Positions 1-8,389 are shown, counted from the first letter of the stretch. The stretch is 47,864 nt of DNA from Candidatus Tantalella remota (GCA_030765685.1 JAVCCB010000029.1:1-47864), one strand, 5' to 3'. Translations and numbers: made by a program. The notes: generated by a model from the letters alone, not told the origin.

Positions 1-127
1 CGAAGGGAAACCGTGCGAGCATGCTAGGTGAGCAGAGAAGGTTCCCCGAGCGAAGCGAAGGGAAACCGTGCGAGCATGCTAGGTGAGCAGAGAAGGTTCC
101 CCGAGCGAAGCGAAGGGAAACCGTGCC
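1..127. repeat. Tandem 55-bp hairpin repeat array (array A, partial)
   Basis: Two full units of 55 bp start at 7 and 62 and a third begins at 117; the array is cut by the window edge. Each unit holds a GGTTCCCC arm and a GGGAAACC arm separated by about 13 bp, so each can fold into a short stem with one bulge. The array ends in ACCGTGCCCA and then runs into a tail (about 127-192) that is shared with array B. No spacers separate the units, so it is not a CRISPR. Confidence 0.85.
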
Positions 128-432
128 CAACCAAAGTGAATCTGTGTATAAAAGTTGTATAAAATTGCATACTGTGCGGAATCCAATATTTTTTATTTAA
201 CAGAACAATGGAACATCGGAGTAGTAGAGCATTAAGTCGGGCGACAATGTTCTATCGCGGTCCAATGCTCCAATGATCTAATGTTCAGGATCCTGCGGTC
301 GATTTTCAATTTTCAATTTCCATAAACTTGTAGGCACCGTGGAACCTCCACCAATTGTTCCAAGCATGAAGGCGATTTTATATACGAAGTCGGCTTTTTT
401 TGTTTTGTTCAATGGGGAGATCTGTCACCATT
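128..432. other. AT-rich intergenic region with shared array tail
   Basis: The first 65 bp (AAGTGAAT, TGTGTATAAAAGTTGTATAA and following) closely match the sequence after array B at about 2550-2610. The rest lies downstream of the minus-strand radical SAM gene. I see no gene in it and no convincing terminator; a short AGATCT inverted pair lies at about 418-440. Confidence 0.5.
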
Positions 433-1974
433 TTAGATCTGAGTGGAACCGGAGGTTCGGTCAGGTTCTTTAAGGCCCGAATCGACCATACGGGCGGTGA
501 GTTCGGGTTTTCGGCTTAAAGTGCGTTTTTTGAAAGGGCTCCATAATAATTTTATGATATCCGAGATCTTCATAAAACGACCGAGGGAAAAGAGGAGCTT
601 GAGAGTTTGGATGGGGCGCCTGAAAATTCGGTAGCAAAACAATAACACGTATCCCTTCATCCGCAGGGTATTCAATACTTCGCTGGGTAATACTGTCGGA
701 TCGATGTCAGAGCACTTGAACCATTTATTCCAATCCCGATCATCGTCGATGATATTGCGGTCAACATACTCCTTCCACAAAGGGGACCCCCTGTAGGCGC
801 ACAGGCGGTTGAAGGCGAATGTGTCCAGTTTGAGCCGTGCAGCGAACCGGAAACTTGAAATAACATCCTGTTTCATTTCATCTGGAGAGCCGATCAGAAA
901 AAATCCATGAACTCTTTCTATACCATGCCGCTTAGCTTCACTGACAGCTCGCTCTATCTGCGCCAGGGTCTGGTTCTTCTTAAGCCTGTCGAGAACCTTT
1001 TGCGTGCCCGCTTCCACTCCGAATGCCAGAAATTTGCAGTTAGCCTTACTCATAATAGGAAGTTGATCGACCGCGATCGAATCGACCCGGCCTTCGCAAC
1101 CCCAGCGAAACTTTAGTTTACGCTTGATGATGCCGGTGCAGATCTCCTTGATGCGTTTACCGTTGAGTAGAAAATGATCGTCGGTAAAGTAGATCGAGCG
1201 GTAACCCATATCATATAACTGTTGCATTTCTCCCAAGACATGTTCGGCGGAACGGCAGCGCACTTTATTCTGCAAAAGGAGAGGGATAGTGCAGAAGATA
1301 CAGGAATGGGGACAACCCCTTGAAGTCTGTATGGTGCAAAACTTTTCCAGGGATAGAACGGCGGGAACATCAAGAGGCAATGACTCGATGTAATCGATAG
1401 GAAGGCTGGTCCTGTCAGGGTAAGGGAACCGGTCCAGATCCTGTAAAAGCGGACGAGCCGTGTTCTTAATGATCTTGCCTGCATTGCGCCAGACAAGCCC
1501 CGATACCGAAGATGGATGATTGATATTGTTCAAGTAATCCGGTAGGAGTTCTTCACCTTCTCCAACCCCCACGCAGTCTATGTAAGGGCAGTCCTTCAAA
1601 ATGTTTTCTGAATTTATGGTGGCAAATGGCCCTCCGACGATAATGGGGGTCATTGGTTTTTCAAGCTTTAGCTGTCTGGCTACGTTCTGAACTTCCGGAT
1701 AGGTAGTGGCGGAGAGAAAAGAAAGAGCGATGACGTCAGGCCGTTCTTTCACCATGGCTTGCGCGATATGCTCAAGCTTCATTTCCGGGTGGCACATGTC
1801 AAACATCCGCGCTTGGTGACCGTGTTGGCGCAGAATTGGAGCGAGGACTTGGATGCTGAGCGGCGGGAATGCCATCACTTTGATCCGCTTATTCTGGGAT
1901 CGCGGTTTGTCCAGCTCATCAGGGAATAAGCGGTAGAAGTTTTTATCTCTGATGTAGACCAGGAATACATTCAT
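433..1974 (-). CDS. B12-binding-domain radical SAM protein
   Basis: This is a 513-residue enzyme of the cobalamin-binding radical SAM superfamily (BchE/P-methylase-like group). Residues about 30-150 form the Rossmann-like B12-binding domain, including the VGGPFAT and VGVGEGEE segments typical of the family. The radical SAM core follows, with the 4Fe-4S cluster motif GCPHSCIFC at Cys221, Cys225 and Cys228 and the FxxDDxF segment after it. The C-terminal 90 residues are basic and not recognised. Such proteins do methylations, ring closures or other radical chemistry; the substrate cannot be read from sequence. The gene stands alone on the minus strand, bracketed by the two hairpin-repeat arrays. 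The ATG at 1974 has no strong ribosome binding site, so the start is likely but not proven. Confidence 0.85.
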   Translation of the reverse strand: MNVFLVYIRDKNFYRLFPDELDKPRSQNKRIKVMAFPPLSIQVLAPILRQHGHQARMFDMCHPEMKLEHIAQAMVKERPDVIALSFLSATTYPEVQNVARQLKLEKPMTPIIVGGPFATINSENILKDCPYIDCVGVGEGEELLPDYLNNINHPSSVSGLVWRNAGKIIKNTARPLLQDLDRFPYPDRTSLPIDYIESLPLDVPAVLSLEKFCTIQTSRGCPHSCIFCTIPLLLQNKVRCRSAEHVLGEMQQLYDMGYRSIYFTDDHFLLNGKRIKEICTGIIKRKLKFRWGCEGRVDSIAVDQLPIMSKANCKFLAFGVEAGTQKVLDRLKKNQTLAQIERAVSEAKRHGIERVHGFFLIGSPDEMKQDVISSFRFAARLKLDTFAFNRLCAYRGSPLWKEYVDRNIIDDDRDWNKWFKCSDIDPTVLPSEVLNTLRMKGYVLLFCYRIFRRPIQTLKLLFSLGRFMKISDIIKLLWSPFKKRTLSRKPELTARMVDSGLKEPDRTSGSTQI

Positions 1975-2184
1975 AAAAAATTACACACAGAGAACAATCG
2001 AATCTTCATACAATCCTAGCCTTCCCTTTTATTGTATTAATTAAAGTTTATTTCTACTATGCTTTTTGTAGTTCGTTGCTATTGATGGAAGGGTATTGTA
2101 TCACTTAAAATACGATTGACCATATATAAAAGATCTCTTCCAAATAACCAGGGCCGAGCTTACACAATTTACAAATGATTATTT
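1975..2184. other. AT-rich intergenic region upstream of the radical SAM gene
   Basis: This stretch should hold the promoter for the minus-strand radical SAM gene. It is AT-rich with no reading frame of note, and I could not pick out a confident -35/-10 pair. Confidence 0.35.
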
Positions 2185-2550
2185 AGTGCCCAAACCGTGC
2201 GAGTTTACGAGGTGAGCAGAGAAGGTTCCCCGAGCGAAGCGAAGGGAAACCGTGCGAGCTTAGCAGGTGAGCAGGTAAGGTTCCATGAGGCGAAGCCGAG
2301 TGAAACCGTGCGAGCTTAGCAGGTGAGCAGGTAAGGTTCCATGAGGCGAAGCCGAGTGAAACCGTACGAGTTTACGAGGTGAGCAGGTAAGGTTCCATGA
2401 GGCGAAGCCGAGTGAAACCGTACGAGTTTACGAGGTGAGCAGGTAAGGTTCCATGAGGCGAAGCCGAGTGAAACCGTGCGAGTTTACGAGGTGAGCAGAG
2501 AAGGTTCCCCGTAATAATATAAAAATGAATGTAGGGAAACCGTGCCCATC
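2185..2550. repeat. Tandem 55-56-bp hairpin repeat array (array B, six units)
   Basis: Units start at about 2191, 2246, 2302, 2358, 2414 and 2470, with periods of 55 and then 56 bp; the last unit is longer (66 bp) because its loop is replaced by an AT-rich stretch (GTAATAATATAAAAATGAAT). Inside the typical unit, GGTTCCATGAGGC pairs with GCCGAGTGAAACC, giving a nested stem around a GAA loop. Two alternating flavours are present (GAGCTTAGCAGG and GAGTTTACGAGG). The array begins and ends with GTGCCCA. It marks the left edge of the AT-rich island. Confidence 0.9.
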
Positions 2551-3079
2551 TAAAGTGAATATGTGTATAAAAGTTGTATAAAATTGTATACTGTGTGGAA
2601 TCTAAAATTTTTTGTAAATAAATAAATTATAACATAAGTGCTATAAAAATGATAACTGCTGAATCTGACCGAATGCCGACGAAGTCCGCCGTAGCCAGAT
2701 AATATGCAAATAGTTAGGCGAAGGAGGAAGGCATGAGGACACCGTGTTATGCCTTAACACTATCCTTGCAGGAGCCCGGAGCATTGGACGAAGTCCAAGC
2801 GGACGGAAATGTCGTGTAGGGCGTAATGATCCGATGAGCAGGAGGAGCATAGCCTGGAACGACCCGGCACGGTCTATTCTCGATTTTCAATTCTCATAAA
2901 CCTGGAGGTGCCGGGGATCTCCCATTCGCTTAGCTCGTTCTCGATTACCCGGAAGCACCTCCACTAGTTAAAAATAGAAGTTCCAAGTCGTTGAAGTATA
3001 ACGGTTTGGGGCTTTTTGTTTTTGTGGGCATTACGATTGTTTCCAAAAGGAGTCAATCAAGAGTAAGGTATTCTAACCC
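2551..3079. other. Intergenic region left of the island genes
   Basis: The first 60 bp repeat the tail found after array A. A GGCAT...ATGCC inverted pair lies at about 2731-2755. The sequence around 2880-2965 (CGATTTTCAATTCTCATAAAC, then a GGTGCC/GGCACC-like pair) weakly resembles 300-355. Short frames here look random. The promoter for the 3080 gene must lie in the last 100 bp but no clear boxes are visible. Confidence 0.4.
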
Positions 3080-3307
3080 ATGGAAAAGCTATTAACTGTT
3101 AAAGATCTTTGCGAATACTTGCAAATAAGCCAGGCGTTGGTTTATAAGTGGGTTCATTATAGCTATATCCCTTATATTGAGATTGGGGGAGTAGTGAGGT
3201 TTAGTAGAGATAAGGTAGAGAGGTGGGGTGAGGCGAAGGCAAGCAGGGGGGCATATAAAACTGATATAAACATTGACAATCTCTCAAAATGGGTTAATAT
3301 AAGTTAA
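3080..3307 (+). CDS. Excisionase-type helix-turn-helix DNA-binding protein
   Basis: A 75-residue protein whose first 55 residues match the excisionase/MerR-like HTH_17 domain: a helix-turn-helix from about LTVKDLCEYLQIS through YKWVHYSYIPYIEIGG, followed by the VVRFSRDKVERW wing and helix. Proteins of this size act as DNA-bending or transcription factors. The gene opens the island and its stop codon lies inside a set of 10-bp phased direct repeats (3291-3330) just ahead of the next gene, which could be its operator. The 3350 gene carries the same kind of HTH at its N terminus, so the two may recognise related sites. Function as excisionase is not implied, since no integrase is visible. Confidence 0.8.
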   Translation: MEKLLTVKDLCEYLQISQALVYKWVHYSYIPYIEIGGVVRFSRDKVERWGEAKASRGAYKTDINIDNLSKWVNIS

Positions 3308-3330
3308 TATAGGTTAATATGAGTTAAAAT
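3291..3330. promoter_or_regulatory. Four 10-bp phased direct repeats, possible operator
   Basis: Four consecutive decamers read GGGTTAATAT, AAGTTAATAT, AGGTTAATAT and GAGTTAAAAT. The core GTTAATAT recurs every 10 bp, close to one helical turn, so a protein would meet each copy on the same DNA face. The block overlaps the end of the HTH gene and sits about 20 bp before the start of the HTH-EIIA gene. Operator function is inferred. Confidence 0.55.
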
Positions 3331-3349
3331 AGCAGAAAGAGGTGAGAGT

Positions 3350-4060
3350 ATGGTGGGTAAAAATCAAATTTTGACCACACAGGAATTAGCAGACTATATG
3401 AGATTAAATGAAAAGACTATCCTAAAAATGGCACAGAAAGGCGAGCTTCCCGGCGTAAAGGTAGGAAGTCAGTGGCGGTTTCATTTAGGGGTGATAGATC
3501 GATATATTCAGAAAGATATTATGCATACCCCCGACGGGGAACTAGATAGCATTCTTAAAACTACAAATCACTTGATCCCTTTATCAAGACTTTTTGATAA
3601 GCCTTTAATAAAACTCGACATGAAGGCAAAAAATAAAGAAGAAGTTCTTAGTGAAATGGTAGAGATTGTTGATGTGGCTGGAATCATATCTGATAGAAAA
3701 CAACTTTTAGAAGAATTGAAGTCTCGGGAGGAGATGCTAAGCACAGCTGTTGGGAATGGTATTGCTATTCCGCATCCAAGGAAACCAAACCCCACCTGGT
3801 TTAAAAGACCAAATATTCTTATGGCTAGGTCAGAAAAAGGTGTAGATTTTGATTCTCCGGATAATGAAAAAGTACATTTGTTTTTTATGACTTGCGCTCC
3901 GAATATGATGGTTCACCTTAGATTGATGGCAAAGATTTCCAAGTTGCTCCATATCGAAGGTGTCATTGATGACTTTATGCAGGTATCCAAAAGCGATGAA
4001 ATAATACGTTTACTTTTAGAGATGGAAAGAAAACATCTTTTTCCATTGGAAGTAGTTTAA
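3350..4060 (+). CDS. HTH-EIIA fusion: excisionase-type HTH plus PTS EIIA domain
   Basis: A 236-residue two-domain protein. Residues about 5-55 are an excisionase-type helix-turn-helix (LTTQELADYMRLNEKTI through KVGSQWRFHLGVIDRYI). Residues about 78-230 are a fructose/mannitol-type (PtsN-like) EIIA domain with the phosphorylatable histidine at His142 in GNGIAIPHPR. A direct DNA-binding protein whose state is set by PTS phosphorylation is the natural reading; this is inference from domains. A GAGGTGA ribosome binding site precedes the ATG. It is followed after 13 bp by a second EIIA protein and then an ion transporter, so these are likely one operon. No EIIB or EIIC partner is in the window. 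Confidence 0.85.
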   Translation: MVGKNQILTTQELADYMRLNEKTILKMAQKGELPGVKVGSQWRFHLGVIDRYIQKDIMHTPDGELDSILKTTNHLIPLSRLFDKPLIKLDMKAKNKEEVLSEMVEIVDVAGIISDRKQLLEELKSREEMLSTAVGNGIAIPHPRKPNPTWFKRPNILMARSEKGVDFDSPDNEKVHLFFMTCAPNMMVHLRLMAKISKLLHIEGVIDDFMQVSKSDEIIRLLLEMERKHLFPLEVV

Positions 4061-4073
4061 AGGGGAGAACGGC

Positions 4074-5000
4074 ATGATCGATATAAGCCAGTATTTGAAT
4101 TCCCAAAGCATGGTGCCTGAATTGAAGGCCTCCACCAAAGAGGGGGCGATAAAACTTCTTATTGAAAAAATTTATCAGGAGCCAGGCGGTGATGATATTG
4201 CTGTGTCCAAAGACGAAGCGTATAATTCAGTGATGAACAGGGAGTCTCTGCAGAGTACGGGGATAGGGAATGAGCTGGCGTTTCCACATGCCAGGATAGA
4301 AGGATGGGGAGAGTTCAGGCTGGCAATGGGAGTGCTAAGGGATGGCGTGGATTTTAACTCCTTAGACGGAAATCCTGCTAAGTTTATCTTTCTCATGATA
4401 TCTTCACCGGAGCAGCCCTATATGATACTACAGGCCATGGCCGCGATCATTCGGTTTATCGGGGATATGGGGCCAGAAGGGGAGATACTGAGTAATTCCA
4501 TAAAAATAGACAGAATACTCAACATTATGCAGAAAAAGGAAATAGAGGCAACGGAACACGTCCTTGCTTACGATATAGCCAGGCCGGTAAAGGATTTTGT
4601 GACATTAAAAACCCCCATTGAAGACGTTACCCAGAAGATGCATATTAAACGGATCAGTATATTGCCTGTAGTCCAAGACGATAATAGATTTTACGGGGAG
4701 ATATCCTGCCATGATATTTTCACGTTTGGCATGCCCGATTTTTTCAGGCAATTGCAAACGATCTCTTTTGTTAAGCATGTAGATCCCTTCGAGAAATATT
4801 TTAGCATTAATAAAGGGCTAAGGGTTGAGGATTTGGGGCTTAAAGAGGGAACGGGGATTAAAAAGGACAGTACGCTGCTTGAAATAGTCTTTGAGCTGGC
4901 AGTAAAGAAGAAATCAAAATTATTCATGTTGGAAGATGACAGGACTTTAGCCGGGGTTATAGACAGATTTTCTATAATCGATAAAATATTATTTTTTTAA
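4074..5000 (+). CDS. EIIA-CBS fusion protein
   Basis: A 308-residue protein. Residues about 1-150 form a PtsN-like EIIA domain with the histidine at His72 (NELAFPHAR). Residues about 165-305 look like a pair of CBS motifs, with VKDFVTLKTPIEDVTQKM and RISILPVV for the first and SKLFMLEDDRTLAGVIDRF for the second. CBS pairs bind adenine nucleotides and often gate transporters. The gene sits 13 bp after the HTH-EIIA gene and 19 bp before the transporter, so a role in gating or regulating that transporter is plausible but inferred. A GGGGAG ribosome binding site precedes the ATG. Confidence 0.82.
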   Translation: MIDISQYLNSQSMVPELKASTKEGAIKLLIEKIYQEPGGDDIAVSKDEAYNSVMNRESLQSTGIGNELAFPHARIEGWGEFRLAMGVLRDGVDFNSLDGNPAKFIFLMISSPEQPYMILQAMAAIIRFIGDMGPEGEILSNSIKIDRILNIMQKKEIEATEHVLAYDIARPVKDFVTLKTPIEDVTQKMHIKRISILPVVQDDNRFYGEISCHDIFTFGMPDFFRQLQTISFVKHVDPFEKYFSINKGLRVEDLGLKEGTGIKKDSTLLEIVFELAVKKKSKLFMLEDDRTLAGVIDRFSIIDKILFF

Positions 5001-5019
5001 AAAGGGACGCAGATAAAAA

Positions 5020-6333
5020 ATGAAAGCGATAGCATCTATTGCGGTTTTTGTGGCGGCTTATTATTTTATAGCGTCAGAGAAAGTAAATAAGACCATTGCT
5101 GCGGTTCTGGGGGCTTCAATCGTGCTTTTGCTGGGCCTGGTAACTTTCGAGGAGGCCGTTCTGGCTGTAGATTTCAATGTTGTTTTTCTTCTTGTCGGCA
5201 TGATGACAAGCGTGTATATATTGTCTAAGACCGGATTCTTTGAATGGATAGCGGTAAGCGTTGCAAAATATGCGAAAGGAGAGCCCTGGCTTATCATGGT
5301 GCTTCTCCTTACAGTAACAGCAGTTCTTTCAGCGTTTCTGGATAATGTCACAACTATTATTATGCTTGTCCCCGTAACGATCCTCATAACTCAGTTGCTG
5401 GAAATTTCACCTGTTCCTTTTGTTGTTATGGAGGCAATAGTGTCGAATATTGGGGGGACATCGACCCTGATAGGAGACCCGCCGAACATTATTATCGGAT
5501 CTCAGGCAGGCCTTTCATTTAATAGCTTTCTGGTTCATCTGGGTCCGGTGGTTCTCGTTGTTTTTATTGTGTTTATGGTGACCCTTTATTTTATTTTCGG
5601 TAAAAAATTTAATGTTCCGGAAGAAGTTAGGATGAGGGTAAAAGAAGCTATACCGCATCTGGCAATAGTCGACAAAAAAATGATGATCCGTTCTCTTTCG
5701 ATCTTTGCTTTGATTTTTCTGGGTTTTTTATTGCACGATATGATGCATGTAGAAGCCGGCGTAATAGCTTTGGGTGGAAGCATGTTAATGCTTCTTGTTT
5801 GTAGATCGGAAAGCGAAGATGCCTTCATGAGCGTCGAGTGGGGAGTAGTGTTCTTTTTTATAGGTATGTTCATAATGATAGGGGCTTTAGAGGCGAACGG
5901 GGTAATGGCCTGGATAGGGTATCACATAATACATTTAGCCGGTAAAAACCTTTTTCTTGTATGTATCGTGGTGTTGTGGGGCTCCGCTATCTTTTCATCA
6001 CTTTTAGATAACATTCCATTTGTGATAACGATGGTTCCGATCGTAAGGCAATTTGTTATATATTTTTCGCAGGCATCAGGAATTGTTGACCCCGTAGCCA
6101 TACAAATAGAGATCGCTCAACCTCTCTGGTGGTCTCTTGCCTTAGGAGCTTGTTTGGGAGGTAACGGCACATTGATCGGGGCCTCAGCGAATATAGTAAT
6201 GGCACGCATCAGTGAGAAAAACAATTATCCGATTACTTTTATGCGGTTCTTTAAGTACGGGTTTGGGTTTATGATCCAATCGATGATAATTTGTACATTG
6301 TATATATGGGTAAGATATTTTTTAGGTAAATAA
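5020..6333 (+). CDS. ArsB/NhaD-type (ion transporter superfamily) permease
   Basis: A 437-residue polytopic membrane protein with about 11-12 hydrophobic segments. The two inverted halves each carry the superfamily signature: FLDNVTTIIMLVPV with GGTSTLIGDPPNIIIG in the first, and LLDNIPFVITMVPI with GGNGTLIGASANIV in the second. These loops bind the ion or anion in SLC13, ArsB and NhaD relatives. Substrate could be Na+/H+, arsenite or a small anion; no arsenic genes are nearby. Its close spacing after two EIIA genes is the main clue to regulation by PTS phosphorylation. Confidence 0.85.
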   Translation: MKAIASIAVFVAAYYFIASEKVNKTIAAVLGASIVLLLGLVTFEEAVLAVDFNVVFLLVGMMTSVYILSKTGFFEWIAVSVAKYAKGEPWLIMVLLLTVTAVLSAFLDNVTTIIMLVPVTILITQLLEISPVPFVVMEAIVSNIGGTSTLIGDPPNIIIGSQAGLSFNSFLVHLGPVVLVVFIVFMVTLYFIFGKKFNVPEEVRMRVKEAIPHLAIVDKKMMIRSLSIFALIFLGFLLHDMMHVEAGVIALGGSMLMLLVCRSESEDAFMSVEWGVVFFFIGMFIMIGALEANGVMAWIGYHIIHLAGKNLFLVCIVVLWGSAIFSSLLDNIPFVITMVPIVRQFVIYFSQASGIVDPVAIQIEIAQPLWWSLALGACLGGNGTLIGASANIVMARISEKNNYPITFMRFFKYGFGFMIQSMIICTLYIWVRYFLGK

Positions 6334-6351
6334 ATGAAGGAATAGAGAGCC

Positions 6352-6555
6352 ATGGCAAAGAGTTCCAAAATTAGAGAGTGGTTTGGGGGTGAAGGAAAAA
6401 AGAAGATAGGACCGTCAGCAGAGGAATGGCTCAAGTTCACAATAGCAGATTTGAAAAATAGAATAAAAATTGCAAAGGCACTAGGCCGTGTCGAAGCAGA
6501 AGAGCGGCTTTGCGAGGAGCTGGAAGTATCGCTTCAAGAATGCAGCAAGAAATAA
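6352..6555 (+). CDS. Small hypothetical protein
   Basis: A 67-residue protein rich in Lys and Glu, predicted mostly helical in its second half (LKNRIKIAKALGRVEAEERL). No family recognised. It follows the transporter by 18 bp, with a weak AAGGAA ribosome binding site, and so probably belongs to the same transcript. Codon use is AT-rich like the rest of the island. Confidence 0.55.
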   Translation: MAKSSKIREWFGGEGKKKIGPSAEEWLKFTIADLKNRIKIAKALGRVEAEERLCEELEVSLQECSKK

Positions 6556-6600
6556 ACATCTATTTTTTTAATGCAATTTTGTAACAGGAGGGTGATAAAA

Positions 6601-6810
6601 ATGGAGAGCACAATATCGCCTATGTTTATACTTCTTTTGATGGTAATTGGGCTGTCATCCATAATCTCGTTGCTGGTAGCTACTCAGTCCGGGTTTCAGT
6701 TCAAAAGAGAACTGAAAGAAACTGACGGAGAATTGGATATAAGAATGGCGAATCTGAAAAGTAAGAGGAAGATAGATAAACAACTTTTTGAACATGGTGG
6801 AGTCATATAA
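6601..6810 (+). CDS. Small single-pass membrane protein
   Basis: A 69-residue protein with one N-terminal membrane segment (about residues 7-28) followed by a charged helical tail. The ATG at 6601 is chosen because AGGAGGGTGATAAAA stands directly before it; an upstream in-frame ATG at 6571 lacks such a site. Its stop codon overlaps nothing but lies one base before the ATG of the histidine kinase frame, so translational coupling is likely. A signalling-adaptor role for the kinase is only a guess. Confidence 0.6.
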   Translation: MESTISPMFILLLMVIGLSSIISLLVATQSGFQFKRELKETDGELDIRMANLKSKRKIDKQLFEHGGVI

Positions 6811-6811
6811 A

Positions 6812-7807
6812 ATGTCAAAAATAAATGGTGATTGGAAGATATTTTCTGACAAAATAGTGTTAGCTACTATTTGTGGTTCCGTTTTTCTATGTGTGATTTC
6901 TTAGATTGGAGAGTTTGTTGATCTATCGAATCTTTTGTTCGGAGCTCCAAGAACCCGGTTTAATTGGCATGAAGCAATAGTGGAAACGATATTGATCTTG
7001 ATCATAGGTATTTTAACTACGGTGGTAACTATAAGGAACATTATTCTTAAAAACAAAGCAAAGGACGAATTGAATAAAATTTATATTAAAGAGGTTAAAA
7101 GGAATATAGAAGTACATGAAATAAACGAGTTAAAAACTAAATTTTTGGGAATTGCCGCACATGATCTTAGGGGGCCACTTGCAATGACTAAGACGGCCAT
7201 GGAGGTTATAAGGGATGCCCTATCTGTTGGGGATACCAAGAGGGTGACGAAGTTTATGGAAATCATAGAGCGCAAGGTTAGTGACATGAAAGATTTAATC
7301 GATGATTTTTTAGATGTGACAAAAATAGTCAGTGGCTAGCTAGTATTGAGTAAACTAGAGGGGGATTATATTGAATTCATAAAAGAAGTTCTAGAAATGG
7401 ACTCTTTAATAGCAAAGAGAAGAGGAATAAGTGTCGATCTAAGGGTTGAAGGAGTCATACCTAGAGTTTATTTTGATAGGAAAAGAATGCAGCAGGTAAT
7501 TAACAACCTTGTGGAGAATGCTATCAAATATTCATATAATGATTTTGCGGTATGTGTAGAAATAAAGAGGACTGATGAAATGGTTATGACGGGGGTTGTT
7601 GACCAGGGGTTGGGCATTCCAAGCAGGGAGCGTAGAAAGCTTTTTAGGGAATTTCAAACAACAAGAATAAAGCCTATGGGTAATGAGGAGCAAATAGGAT
7701 TGGGTTTATCCATAGCACAAAAAATAGTAAGGCTACATGGGGGAGAAATCGGATTCCGAAGCGAACTAAATAAAGGATCTACATTCTATTTTACTCTACC
7801 TGTTTGA
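6812..7807 (+). pseudogene. Sensor histidine kinase frame with two in-frame TAG codons
   Basis: One uninterrupted reading phase of 331 codons encodes a complete membrane histidine kinase apart from TAG at 6902-6904 and TAG at 7337-7339. Two membrane segments flank a short loop (codons about 12-70). The H-box AAHDLRGP carries His117, the N-box INNLVENAIKYS lies near codon 232, G1 DQGLGIP near 263, the F-box near 275 and G2 GLGLSIAQK near 297. There is no frameshift, and every motif is intact. The second TAG stands where relatives have Lys or Gln in the SGKL context after the DHp helices. TAG ends ordinary genes here, so wholesale recoding is unlikely. It may be a very young pseudogene, a sequencing error, or a gene read through by suppression. 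No response regulator is adjacent. Confidence 0.75.
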
Positions 7808-7868
7808 CGAAGAGTAGTTATGAAACGAACGTATAGTGAAAAATATTTTAGGGAATAGGTGATGTTTT

Positions 7869-8354
7869 ATGTTTAAGGTGGGCGAGCTAGTTATGCATCC
7901 GGCAAATGGGATATGCAGGATTGTAGGGATAAAAGAGGACAGCATGTTAGGGGGCGAGAGGGTGTATGTTCTTAAACCCAGAGAATCCTCATGTGGTAAA
8001 TTCTCCATTTTTATACCTTGCAGCAAATCCAGGAAGGTAGGTATTCGTAATTTGCTTGGGTCAAAAGAAATTGATGACATTTTACGTATTTTATGGAGTA
8101 AAACAAAGGACGTTGATAATAGCTATAAAGATAAGAACATTTTACGAGAAATAATTAAGACTGGCGATATCTATAGAGTTGCTCATGTTATTCGTAATTT
8201 GGAAAAGGATACTAAAACAGAGCTTCCGAAAGAAATTAAACCTTTAGTATCTGGTGTAAAAATGAAGCTTGTTGATGAAATTGCATATGTTAAAAAGATT
8301 TCCGAACAGAGAGCAAATGACCTGATTGAAAATAGTTTAATGAAGAATAGGTAG
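7869..8354 (+). CDS. CarD-like transcriptional regulator
   Basis: A 161-residue protein. Residues about 1-60 form the CarD/CdnL/TRCF RNA-polymerase-interacting domain (FKVGELVMHPANGICRIVG then a beta-rich stretch with YVLKP and IFIPC), and the C-terminal part is the helical CarD DNA-contacting domain. CarD proteins bind the RNA polymerase beta subunit and stabilise open promoter complexes. An AGGTGA site precedes the ATG; an earlier ATG at 7862 is out of frame. It is the last gene of the island, 61 bp after the kinase frame, and uses the same AT-rich codons. It may be a specialised paralogue serving island promoters, which is inference. Confidence 0.8.
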   Translation: MFKVGELVMHPANGICRIVGIKEDSMLGGERVYVLKPRESSCGKFSIFIPCSKSRKVGIRNLLGSKEIDDILRILWSKTKDVDNSYKDKNILREIIKTGDIYRVAHVIRNLEKDTKTELPKEIKPLVSGVKMKLVDEIAYVKKISEQRANDLIENSLMKNR

Positions 8355-8389
8355 TGCCTCCTTTAGTGTGAACATCATAATCCTCTTGT

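Noticed and set aside
2185-2550. CRISPR array
   Set aside because: Units follow each other directly with no unique spacers, and no cas genes are present.
1-2550. Integron gene cassette with attC sites
   Set aside because: No GTTRRRY/RYYYAAC core sites are seen and no integrase is present.
2641-2850. 69-codon minus-strand frame left of the island
   Set aside because: No ribosome binding site or recognisable protein features; biased toward Arg and Leu as expected from random reading.
6812-7807. Genome-wide reassignment of TAG
   Set aside because: Several intact genes end in TAG at the expected length, and no suppressor tRNA is in the window.
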